From positions 3,224,001 through 3,288,000 of the forward strand of contig NZ_CP068393.1 in NCBI RefSeq assembly GCF_018128945.1: 64,000 nucleotides of DNA, given 5' to 3'. The position numbers and the translations under genes were made by a program. The notes beneath the pieces are model-generated. The model was not told the origin of the DNA. It saw only the letters and a list, made by a program, of their open reading frames with translations, and did not search any database. Shown in pieces: positions 55,237 through 64,000 of this stretch. Each line of letters begins with the position of its first letter. The first letter of the stretch is position 1. This stretch comes from Aristaeella hokkaidonensis (GTDB lineage Bacteria > Bacillota > Clostridia > Christensenellales > Aristaeellaceae).

Positions 55237-55275
55237 AAAAAAAGATCACTTATCCCGAGCGAGATAAGTGATCTT
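55237..55275 (-). terminator. terminator of the 32-codon peptide gene
   Basis: On the minus strand a perfect 13-bp stem AAGATCACTTATC / GATAAGTGATCTT with an 8-nt loop is followed by a run of seven T. Confidence 0.93.
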
Positions 55276-55302
55276 GATCAATGCGGCCGCATTTTCCGGA
55301 AT

Positions 55303-55401
55303 CTACTTTTCTCTGCTCTTCAAACGGGTGTACGCGTAATAACCGTAGCCAGTATAAGCTGCGGTCTTCTTAGTCATGGTAGTGACTGCGTACTTCGCCA
55401 T
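55303..55401 (-). CDS. 32-residue basic, tyrosine-rich small protein
   Basis: A short gene with every part of a complete unit: promoter (55434-55463), AAAGGAG ribosome site about 8-10 nt before ATG 55401, 32 codons, TAG at 55303 and a strong terminator 28 nt later. The product starts MAKYAVTTMTKKTAAY, continues TGYGYYAYTRLK and ends SREK: six Tyr, six Lys and two Arg, no Asp, one Glu, no Cys. There is no clear membrane segment. I do not recognise the family. It could be a secreted or nucleic-acid binding peptide, a toxin, or a leader; it is not upstream of any biosynthetic gene, which argues against a leader. Confidence 0.7.
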   Translation of the reverse strand: MAKYAVTTMTKKTAAYTGYGYYAYTRLKSREK

Positions 55402-55433
55402 GAGAAGAGCTCCTTTCCGAAAAGATTGGAGCG

Positions 55434-55463
55434 AGTATACTCCATGAGATGTTTTTATGTCAA
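55434..55463 (-). promoter_or_regulatory. consensus promoter of the 32-codon peptide gene
   Basis: TTGACA (55458-55463) and TATACT (55434-55439) on the minus strand, 18 bp apart, just beyond the 3' end of the upstream DUF6273 gene. Confidence 0.8.
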
Positions 55464-55472
55464 GCAGTTTTT

Positions 55473-56258
55473 TCAGGCTTCCGGTGTGACAGCTTCGGGA
55501 GAGGGTGTTTCCACTTCACGGAGATTCAGGCCCTCCACACCCGGATCCAGCCAGAGGGCGGGACGTACGGAATGGTTCACCAGCTGAACGCTGCTGCTGG
55601 CCAGGCTGCCGTCGTAATCCACGATCAGGGCTTTGCCCTGGACTTTGCCGGGTGAACGGAGCCACCAGGTGCCGCCCGGACGGTCTTCGGTCATGTATTC
55701 TTTCCAGCGGTAAGCACCATGGGAAGCGGCAATGCTGGTCGGTGCGCACATTCTGGTTCCGTCGCCGAGAAGATACTTTGCGAAAGCTTCCCTGTAGCTC
55801 AGCAGGAAAACCCGGTCCAGGGTATCGGCGCCGCCGGGAAGGTCTGTTTTACGTCCCTGATCAGGACCGTTACTTACCTCGGTAACCAGGATGGCAGACT
55901 GCTCCTCGGGCGTGAAGGAAGTTTCCAGGAAATCGCTGTTCATCCAGCTGCGCAGGGTGCTGTCTTCCCAGGTGGTTTCTGTATTTCCGTCGTTATATGG
56001 TACAGCATCAAGACCATAGCGACTCAGGAGCAGGAGGTTGCCATCCTGTTCCTCCAGTACAATCCACTCTATTTCTTCCGGACCGTTATCCGGATTGTTA
56101 TCCTGTTCATATTTCCCAAAGGTGAGGATTGTCCGGGCATTTTCCGCGGCATCCAGGATTTCAGCTTCGCCGCTGCCACCGAACATATAAAGAAGGATAA
56201 CGATCAGAAACAGGACATAACCAATACGTTTCATAACAGTCACATCATGAGTTTCCAT
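55473..56258 (-). CDS. membrane-anchored or secreted DUF6273 protein, paralogue 1
   Basis: 261 residues. A short N-terminus is followed by one hydrophobic segment (RIGYVLFLIVILLYMFGG), then a DUF6273 domain: FGKYEQDNNPDNGPEEIEWIVLE, LLLLSRYGLDAVPYN, STLRSWMNSDFLETSF, TWWLRSPG and VRPALWL. DUF6273 occurs in many extracellular proteins of gut Firmicutes and is of unknown function, with a fold thought to resemble formylglycine-generating/C-type lectin-like domains. Start 56258 (METHDV) has GGAGG 9 nt upstream. It is about 50 percent similar to the paralogue at 62454 and shares its upstream element. Confidence 0.85.
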   Translation of the reverse strand: METHDVTVMKRIGYVLFLIVILLYMFGGSGEAEILDAAENARTILTFGKYEQDNNPDNGPEEIEWIVLEEQDGNLLLLSRYGLDAVPYNDGNTETTWEDSTLRSWMNSDFLETSFTPEEQSAILVTEVSNGPDQGRKTDLPGGADTLDRVFLLSYREAFAKYLLGDGTRMCAPTSIAASHGAYRWKEYMTEDRPGGTWWLRSPGKVQGKALIVDYDGSLASSSVQLVNHSVRPALWLDPGVEGLNLREVETPSPEAVTPEA

Positions 56259-56288
56259 TACTGCATACCTCCTTCCACGATACCAGCA

Positions 56289-56340
56289 TAGCAAACAAGT
56301 CTTACTTTCAGGTGACTTTTACCTTACAGTTTCGTAAGGG
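56289..56340 (-). promoter_or_regulatory. conserved 52-bp element upstream of DUF6273 paralogue 1
   Basis: About 46 of 52 positions match the segment 63201-63252 upstream of the second DUF6273 gene. It contains the dyad CTTAC-N6-GTAAG at its distal end and two CTG(A/T)AAG repeats. The promoter lacks a good -35, so the element may be an activator site. Confidence 0.6.
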
Positions 56341-56346
56341 GGCTAC

Positions 56347-56388
56347 GTCATCGTTTAATGCGATGACAATGAAGAATGAAAAATGAAG
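56347..56388. repeat. hairpin followed by AATGAAG heptamers
   Basis: GTCATCG / CGATGAC (7-bp arms, 7-nt loop, 56347-56367) is followed by AATGAAG, AATGAAA, AATGAAG (56368-56388): again a hairpin joined to 7-bp units. Confidence 0.7.
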
Positions 56389-56389
56389 A

Positions 56390-56426
56390 AAAACAGAAAA
56401 ACTCCTGCGTTGAAGGCAGGAGTTTT
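56390..56426 (-). terminator. terminator of the lacI-type gene
   Basis: 11-bp stem AAAACTCCTGC / GCAGGAGTTTT with a 7-nt loop; on the minus strand it is followed by a T-rich tract. Confidence 0.85.
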
Positions 56427-56455
56427 GAATAAAGACCGAATAAGCGGATATAAAG

Positions 56456-57472
56456 TTATTTTACGGGGGGCGCGGCGGTGCCCTCGTCAAACAGGCGGAC
56501 AGGAAGGACAATCACCTGCGGCGGCAGATCGGGATGCTCAATACGGTTCAGGAGCAGACGGACGCCGTTGGACGCGACGCTCTGCCCTTCAGAGAAGATG
56601 CTGGTGAGCTTCGGCAGATATGGGATATCCCCGCGGAGATGGTCAAAGCTGACGATGGAAATATCTTTGGGTATTTCCAGACCCATGTCGGCCAGCTCAA
56701 GCATGACGGGATAGGAAACCTCATCACGGAAGGAAACAAGGGCAGTATAGTCCAGCGGGAACAGCAGTTCCCGGAGGGTGGAATCAGCCAGGGCAGCTTC
56801 CACCTTTTCGCCCGGAACGACCCGGATATTGCTTTCGGGGATTCCGTATTCCCGCATGGCCTGCATGAAACCTTCGAGACGGTCAATCTGGGAACTGGAA
56901 CGGTTTTCACCGGACATGAAGAGGTATTTCTTATGACCGAGCCCCGCAAGATGAACACCGGCGAGGAAGCCGCCCTGACGGTCATCGCAGCGCACGTTGT
57001 CCGTCACGATATCCTGGATCCGGCGGTCCAGCAGCACAAAGGGCATGTTGTTCTTCTGCATGATCTCGATATGGCTGCGGTTGTTCATATAGGGGAAATA
57101 CAGGATGCCGTCCACGGACTGGGAGATGGCAGAGCGGATCAGGTGCTCGCCCAGCTCTTCATTAAGGCCCATGCACAATACCATGATGTTGTATCCGGCC
57201 TGGCGCAGCTCGCTGTCCATGACGGTAAGCATGTTACAGAAGTGGAGGTTGTGAACGTCATTGACGATAACAGCGATATTTCCGCTTCTTCCTGAACGAA
57301 GGGTGGAGGCAAGGGAATTGCGGATATATCCCATCTGTACCGCAGCCGCCCTGATCTTTTCACGGGTGGATTCCGGAAGCCGCGGATCCCCGCGGAGCGC
57401 CCGGGAAACTGTGTTGACGGTATAGCCGCATGCGCCGGCGACATCCCTGAGGGTAATGCGGTTGACAGCCAT
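56456..57472 (-). CDS. LacI-family transcriptional regulator
   Basis: 338 residues with an N-terminal LacI HTH (ITLRDVAGACGYTVNTVSRALRG, hinge helix ASTLRSG, 1-60) and a periplasmic-binding-protein-like sugar-sensing domain (about 60-330; LDRRIQDIVTDNVRCDD, VSFRDEV, ISIVSFDHLRGDIPYLPKLTSI). It is divergent from the sugar ABC transporter and GH51 operon, with LacI-type operators in both promoter regions, so it probably represses that operon and itself until an arabino- or xylo-oligosaccharide binds. Confidence 0.92.
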   Translation of the reverse strand: MAVNRITLRDVAGACGYTVNTVSRALRGDPRLPESTREKIRAAAVQMGYIRNSLASTLRSGRSGNIAVIVNDVHNLHFCNMLTVMDSELRQAGYNIMVLCMGLNEELGEHLIRSAISQSVDGILYFPYMNNRSHIEIMQKNNMPFVLLDRRIQDIVTDNVRCDDRQGGFLAGVHLAGLGHKKYLFMSGENRSSSQIDRLEGFMQAMREYGIPESNIRVVPGEKVEAALADSTLRELLFPLDYTALVSFRDEVSYPVMLELADMGLEIPKDISIVSFDHLRGDIPYLPKLTSIFSEGQSVASNGVRLLLNRIEHPDLPPQVIVLPVRLFDEGTAAPPVK

Positions 57473-57495
57473 TCAGATCCCTCCACGAATTAGAT

Positions 57496-57503
57496 TAACG
57501 TTA
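57496..57503. promoter_or_regulatory. LacI-type operator near the lacI-type promoter
   Basis: The palindrome TAACGTTA (within ATTAACGTTAT) lies 24 nt upstream of the regulator's start. AACGTT is the usual centre of LacI/GalR-family sites. Confidence 0.55.
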
Positions 57504-57611
57504 TTACAAATATTATATCATAAAACTGTATCCAAAGACAATTTCTGCCATTCTTACTTCTTTGTAAACAATCGGTTAAAAAAGATTTATGATAAATTTG
57601 TCAAAAAACTC

Positions 57612-57670
57612 TTGACATTTGACCAAATAACCTATATCATTAAATCAACAGATAGGATTAACGATAATCC
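57612..57670 (+). promoter_or_regulatory. promoter and operator of the sugar ABC / GH51 operon
   Basis: TTGACA (57612-57617) and TATCAT (57635-57640) are 17 bp apart. The palindrome GGATTAACGATAATCC (57655-57670) sits just after the probable start site and contains TTAACGATAA, a close match to the site at 57496. Confidence 0.75.
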
Positions 57671-57707
57671 TACAAAAAAGGGAATAAAAAAGAGGAGGAA
57701 ACGAACC

Positions 57708-58982
57708 ATGAAGAAACTGTTGGCTGTTCTGCTGACGCTGGCCCTGATGCTGGGCATGTGCAGCGCCGTGGCGGAAGAAGAACCCATCAAACTGACCCTG
57801 TGGACATTCCAGGAACTGCATACCCAGCTCTATAAAGAGATGGAAGCATCCTGGAACGCGAACCCGGACAACCCCAAGATTGAGATCGACATGCAGGTTT
57901 ATCCCTACGACGATATGCACAGCAAGCTGACCCTTGCCCTGCAGAGCGGCGAAGGCGCTCCTGATATCGTGGACATCGAAATCAACCAGTTCGCGAACTA
58001 CCTGAAGGGCGACATCCAGCTGGCGGACATCAACGACATCGTTGAGCCCATCAAGGACAAGCTGGTTATGAGCCGCTTCAACAACTATGCCAAGGATGGC
58101 AAGTACTACGGCATCGACCATCATATCGGCGCCTGCATCATGTTCTACAACACCGAGATTCTTGAGGCCGCCGGTATCAACTATCAGGATATCAAGACCT
58201 GGGAAGACTATCATGAAGCCGGCAAGGTTGTGCTGGAAAAGACCGGCAAGCCGATGTGCACCTGGGAATCCACCGACTGCTGGAGCATTTATCCCCTGGT
58301 TAACCAGCACGGCGGCGACTGGCTGACCCCCGATGGACAGGTCCGGATGGACGAGCCCGTGGTTGTCAACACCCTGGCCTTCATGAAGAGCATGCTGGAT
58401 GACGGAACGGCTGTTGCGGCCCCCGGCGGATTCCATCACGCTGAAGAGTACTACGGCGAAATGAACGGCGGCGCCTTTGCTTCCGTCAGCATGCCGTTCT
58501 GGTACCTGAACCGGTTCACCGATTATATGCCTGACCTGTCCGGCAAGATGAAGGTTGCCCCGATGCCCCTGTGGTCTGACGGCGGACACAAATCCGCTCA
58601 GATGGGCGGTACCGGCACCGCGGTTGTGAAGACCAGCGCCAACCTGGACATTGCCAAGCAGTGGCTGGCTTATGCTACCCTGAGCTTCGAAGGCTGCGTG
58701 AAGACCTGGACCATCCTGGGATTCGATCCCATCATGACCGAAGTTTACGGCGCACCCGAGATGATGGAGCCGAACAAGTTCTTCGACTACTACGGAAACG
58801 ACATCTTTGATATGCTGAAGACCCTGCTGGATGACATTCCGGACACCTGCATCTCCGAATACTTCCCGGCAGCCAGCGATATCGTCAAGCAGCATATGGC
58901 GTATGACCTGGTCATTGGCGGCGGCGATCCCGAAGCCATTGCCCAGAGCTGCGCGCAGGAACTGAGAGACGCGATTGATTAA
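57708..58982 (+). CDS. sugar ABC transporter substrate-binding protein (family 1)
   Basis: 424-residue extracellular sugar-binding protein. Signal peptide MKKLLAVLLTLALMLGMCSAVA, then KLTLWTFQELHTQLYKEME and the family blocks GEGAPDIVDIEINQFANYLK and YYGIDHHIGACIMFYNTEI. A Cys is present in the signal peptide (LGMC) but the context is not a standard lipobox, so lipid anchoring is doubtful. ATG 57708 follows AGGAGG; the open frame starts much earlier but overlaps the promoter. First gene of the operon with two permeases and GH51. No ATPase gene is present, so a shared MsmK/UgpC-type ATPase must serve. Confidence 0.92.
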   Translation: MKKLLAVLLTLALMLGMCSAVAEEEPIKLTLWTFQELHTQLYKEMEASWNANPDNPKIEIDMQVYPYDDMHSKLTLALQSGEGAPDIVDIEINQFANYLKGDIQLADINDIVEPIKDKLVMSRFNNYAKDGKYYGIDHHIGACIMFYNTEILEAAGINYQDIKTWEDYHEAGKVVLEKTGKPMCTWESTDCWSIYPLVNQHGGDWLTPDGQVRMDEPVVVNTLAFMKSMLDDGTAVAAPGGFHHAEEYYGEMNGGAFASVSMPFWYLNRFTDYMPDLSGKMKVAPMPLWSDGGHKSAQMGGTGTAVVKTSANLDIAKQWLAYATLSFEGCVKTWTILGFDPIMTEVYGAPEMMEPNKFFDYYGNDIFDMLKTLLDDIPDTCISEYFPAASDIVKQHMAYDLVIGGGDPEAIAQSCAQELRDAID

Positions 58983-58997
58983 TCTTCCCTGATACGG

Positions 58998-59025
58998 GCC
59001 GGCCGGAGGGAATCCTCCGGTCGGC
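58998..59025 (+). other. intercistronic stem-loop after the binding-protein gene
   Basis: 12-bp stem with one G-U (58998-59009 with 59014-59025, loop GAAT). Such hairpins commonly stabilise or partly terminate the message so the binding protein is made in excess over the permeases. Confidence 0.7.
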
Positions 59026-59068
59026 TTCTTCCGGTTATATTCCGTTTTCTTTTACGGAGGCTGATTGT

Positions 59069-59986
59069 ATGCAGCAGGTATCAAAACGACCCAACAAAGT
59101 GATTGCTTTCCTGACGAGCAGGAAAGCAGTACCCTATGTGTTTGTTGCGCCGTTTATCATTTATTTTCTCCTGATCTACCTGTATCCGACGGTATCCACA
59201 ATCCTGATGAGTTTTCAGCGGATTGACGGGCCGACGATCAGCACCTGGATCGGGCTTTCCAATTACCAGAAACTGTTTTCCCGCAATTTTATCCAGTCAC
59301 TGGAGACAACCACCCGTTATGCCTTCTGGGATGTTGTGATTCTGACCTCTGTGCCGCTGATTTTCGCGGTGGTTCTGCATTCCGGACTGGTCAAAGGCGC
59401 AGCTTTCTTTAAATCCCTATTCTTTATCCCGGCACTGACTTCCATTATTGTGGCCGGTATTGTGTTCCGCCTGGCCTTCGGAACGCAGGATACCGCGCCG
59501 GTTAACGCGCTGGTGACCGCACTGGGCGGACAACCGAGAAAATGGCTGATGTTTGCCGATACCGGCAACCTGGCCCTGATTGTGATGACACTCTGGCGCT
59601 GGATGGGCGTCAATATTATCTACTACCTGTCCGGGATCCAGGCGATTCCGACTGACCTGTATGAGGCGGCGGAAATCGATGGCGCCAATCCTGTACAGCG
59701 TTTCTTCCATGTGACACTTCCCGGTATCAAGCCGGTTTTGATATACGTGATTACCATTACGGTGCTCGGCGGCTTTGCCATGTTTACCGAGTCTGTTGCC
59801 CTGTGGGCGCAGAACAATCCCGGCGGCGTCGGCCGGACGATCGTCGGCTATCTGTATCAGGTGGGTATCAGTAAAGCCAATATGGGTATGGCTTCCGCCG
59901 TTGGCCTGACCCTGCTGGTGCTGGTGCTGGGCGTGAACCTGATCCAGCTGGTACTGATGGGATTCTTCAGGAAGGAGGACGCTTGA
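59069..59986 (+). CDS. sugar ABC transporter permease 1 (MalF/UgpA type)
   Basis: 305 residues, six predicted membrane segments beginning VFVAPFIIYFLLIYLYPTV. The cytoplasmic EAA loop reads LYEAAEIDGANPVQRFFHVTLPGI. It forms the membrane channel with the next gene for import of arabino/xylo-oligosaccharides. ACGGAGG precedes ATG 59069. Its TGA stop is 2 nt from the next ATG. Confidence 0.93.
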   Translation: MQQVSKRPNKVIAFLTSRKAVPYVFVAPFIIYFLLIYLYPTVSTILMSFQRIDGPTISTWIGLSNYQKLFSRNFIQSLETTTRYAFWDVVILTSVPLIFAVVLHSGLVKGAAFFKSLFFIPALTSIIVAGIVFRLAFGTQDTAPVNALVTALGGQPRKWLMFADTGNLALIVMTLWRWMGVNIIYYLSGIQAIPTDLYEAAEIDGANPVQRFFHVTLPGIKPVLIYVITITVLGGFAMFTESVALWAQNNPGGVGRTIVGYLYQVGISKANMGMASAVGLTLLVLVLGVNLIQLVLMGFFRKEDA

Positions 59987-59988
59987 AC

Positions 59989-62383
<2,395 letters not shown>

Positions 62384-62406
62384 ACAAAATGATAAATAAA
62401 GACAGG

Positions 62407-62444
62407 AGCCTTTCAACCGTTACGGTGAAAGGCTTCTGCTTTTT
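62407..62444 (+). terminator. terminator after the GH51 operon
   Basis: AGCCTTTCA / TGAAAGGCT with inner CCG/CGG and one bulged A, followed by tctgcTTTTT. Convergent with the DUF6273 gene. Confidence 0.82.
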
Positions 62445-62453
62445 AGGAAGATA

Positions 62454-63173
62454 TTACCTCAATACGACAGCTTCCGCGTTTACCCAAAGTGCCGGGCGGA
62501 AGGCAGTATTGTTGAAGTGAATGTTGGAGAACATTTCGCTGCCGTCATAATCAACCAGCATGGCGTTGATCAGATCGTCAGAGGGAGACCGGAGCCACCA
62601 GGCACCGCCGTCCTGGGTGCAGAAGACACCGTTGGCAATGGCAGTCTGGGAGGGCTCACACAGTCTGTCCTCCAGTTCGGGGAAGTAGGTTACGAAGACT
62701 TCGCGGTAGCTGAGCAGAAAGATTTTATCTTCAGTGTCGGGGCCTCCATCGACACTGAACTTTGCTCCCTGGTTGGAGCCGTTGACTACTTTTGTAGTCT
62801 GGATAGCGGCCTGTTCTTCATCAGTAAAGGACTTCTGCAGGAATTCGCTGTTCATCCAGCGGCGCAGGGAGCACTGCTCCCAAGTGGACTTGCCATCTTC
62901 ATTATGGTAAGGAATGGTGTCCAGGCCGCACTTGCTGAGCAGCAGGCATTTTCCGTCTTTCTCTTCCAGGACGATCCACTCGATGGGTTCCTGCCCGTTG
63001 CCGGGGTTGTTGTCCTGGTCATAAGCGCCAAAGGTTACTGTTTTACGGGCTGTTTTGTTAATGTTCGCAGCTTCTGCACTGCCGCCTCCGATATTGAAGA
63101 TGTGTACGGCAAGTACAACCAGGAACAGAATATAACCGATTCTTTTCAAGATGATGTTATCGTAAGTTTCCAT
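62454..63173 (-). CDS. membrane-anchored or secreted DUF6273 protein, paralogue 2
   Basis: 239 residues, same layout as the gene at 55473: hydrophobic segment IGYILFLVVLAVHIFNIGGG, then FGAYDQDNNPGNGQEPIEWIVLE, LLLSKCGLDTIPYH, CSLRRWMNSEFLQKSF, AWWLRSPS and FRPALW. The N-terminal METYDN...KRIGYILF also matches METHDV...KRIGYVLF of paralogue 1, so they arose by duplication. Start 63173 has GGAGGG 8 nt upstream. Function unknown; the shared upstream element suggests common control. Confidence 0.85.
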   Translation of the reverse strand: METYDNIILKRIGYILFLVVLAVHIFNIGGGSAEAANINKTARKTVTFGAYDQDNNPGNGQEPIEWIVLEEKDGKCLLLSKCGLDTIPYHNEDGKSTWEQCSLRRWMNSEFLQKSFTDEEQAAIQTTKVVNGSNQGAKFSVDGGPDTEDKIFLLSYREVFVTYFPELEDRLCEPSQTAIANGVFCTQDGGAWWLRSPSDDLINAMLVDYDGSEMFSNIHFNNTAFRPALWVNAEAVVLR

Positions 63174-63200
63174 CGATTCATCCCTCCTCGCCAACAAGAA

Positions 63201-63252
63201 TAGCAAACGAATCTTACTTTCAGGTGACTTTCAGCTTACAGTTTTGTAAGGT
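63201..63252 (-). promoter_or_regulatory. conserved 52-bp element upstream of DUF6273 paralogue 2
   Basis: Counterpart of 56289-56340 with the same CTTAC-N6-GTAAG dyad and CTGAAAGT repeats at the same distance from the start codon. Confidence 0.6.
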
Positions 63253-63337
63253 GGAGCGGAATATGGACTTTTGATAACGAATCGTATAGAATATGCAGCT
63301 AAGAAAACGTGATGGACTCCGTCACAGAGGTGAAAGC

Positions 63338-64000
63338 ATGGCTTCAGTAACCGGTGACTTTTCCAAGGGAAAGGTTTCCATGGTCATCCTGAAACTCGGC
63401 CTGCCCATGATGCTGGCTGAGCTTGTTCACGTGCTTTACAACATTGTGGACAGAATGTACATCGGCCATATGCCGGAAGGCGGAACACTGGCGCTGACTG
63501 GCCTGGGGATCTGCTTTCCGCTGATCACGCTGATCGGAGCCTTTGCCAATCTCTTTTCCACCGGCGGAGCCACCCTGGCTACCATTGCCCGGGGCGCAAA
63601 GGAAGACCGGAAAGCGGAAAGAATCATGGGCACCTCTTTTACAATGCTCCTGCTGATCGGACTGCTCCTGACCGGACTGCTGTACCTGACGGCGCCTGTC
63701 ACGCTGCGGTGGCTGGGCGGGGATGACGAGACCATTCCCACTGCGATGGGATATTTCCGGATCTATGTGCTGGGCACGGTGTCCGTGCTGATCAGCCTGG
63801 GAATGAATCCCTTCATCAGCGCCCAGGGCTTTCCAAAGATCGGTATGGGAACGATTCTCATTGGTGCGATTCTGAATATTGCGCTGGATCCGCTGATGAT
63901 CTATACGATGAACATGGGCATCCGCGGAGCGGCGCTGGCAACGGTTGTTTCCCAGACGGCCAGTGCAATATGGGTGCTGGGCTTCCTCAGGAGCAGGCGG
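63338..64000 (+). CDS. MATE-family multidrug efflux protein (N-terminal half)
   Basis: 221 codons are present and the gene continues past the right edge. Membrane protein of the MATE exporter family, which expels drugs or metabolites in exchange for Na+ or H+. Family features are VSMVILKLGLPMMLAELVHVLYNIVDRMYIGH, ANLFSTGGATLATIARG, and the second-repeat start FISAQGFPKIGMGTILIGAILNIALDPLMIY. ATG 63338 follows gaggtg by 6 nt. Substrate unknown. Confidence 0.9.
   Translation, partial: MASVTGDFSKGKVSMVILKLGLPMMLAELVHVLYNIVDRMYIGHMPEGGTLALTGLGICFPLITLIGAFANLFSTGGATLATIARGAKEDRKAERIMGTSFTMLLLIGLLLTGLLYLTAPVTLRWLGGDDETIPTAMGYFRIYVLGTVSVLISLGMNPFISAQGFPKIGMGTILIGAILNIALDPLMIYTMNMGIRGAALATVVSQTASAIWVLGFLRSRR

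Overview
The window reads as a chromosomal stretch of a low-to-mid GC Firmicute of the class Clostridia, most likely a gut or rumen plant-fibre degrader. The evidence is gyrB-gyrA adjacency, Gram-positive ribosome binding sites and signal peptides, InlB-type, MBG and MucBP surface domains, and many xylan/arabinan enzymes. A Christensenellales/Aristaeellaceae-like source would fit, but that is inference. No tRNA, rRNA, CRISPR array, prophage or complete insertion sequence was seen.

Layout. 1-5.2 kb: start of a secreted 5'-nucleotidase (minus strand), then gyrB and gyrA. 5.2-9.6 kb: a MacAB-type ABC export system with two different adaptor proteins. 9.6-12.9 kb: an aromatic amino acid operon (DAHP synthase, prephenate dehydrogenase, chorismate mutase/prephenate dehydratase) preceded by a Tyr/Phe-rich leader peptide and a terminator-like hairpin, which looks like classical attenuation. 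13-17.1 kb: a GH5 enzyme, a DUF296 protein and two coupled GH43 enzymes. 17.3-18.1 kb: tcdA. 18.5-34.1 kb: two secreted proteins, one of Pro-Ala-Glu repeats and one giant of 4534 residues with three families of nearly identical tandem domains. 34.2-38.5 kb: an orphan solute-binding protein and a GH36 alpha-galactosidase. 38.5-38.75 kb: a free-standing transcription unit without a convincing gene, a candidate structured RNA. 39-43.8 kb: an XRE/TPR regulator and a heterodimeric ABC exporter. 43.8-48.2 kb: a MerR regulon (aldo/keto reductase, iron alcohol dehydrogenase, Gfo/Idh oxidoreductase, merR) with three matching operators. 48.2-55.4 kb: GH10 xylanase, ylmH, msrA, thioesterase, HAD phosphatase, QueG-like protein, acetyltransferases, methyltransferase and an isolated 32-residue peptide gene. 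55.5-63.2 kb: two DUF6273 paralogues flanking a LacI-controlled sugar ABC transporter with a GH51 arabinofuranosidase. The window ends inside a MATE efflux gene.

How it works together. GH43, GH10, GH51, GH5 and GH36 enzymes with the LacI-regulated importer form a pathway for arabinoxylan and galactoside breakdown, largely inside the cell. The MerR unit looks like an aldehyde-responsive reductase set. The intergenic DNA is unusual: at least nine spacers carry tandem 7-bp units (AATTCAG, GTGAAGA, ATGAAAT and relatives), some interleaved with short hairpins or abutting palindromes that hold the stop codon of the preceding gene in the loop. Two spacers carry copies of a REP-like hairpin with the same loop.
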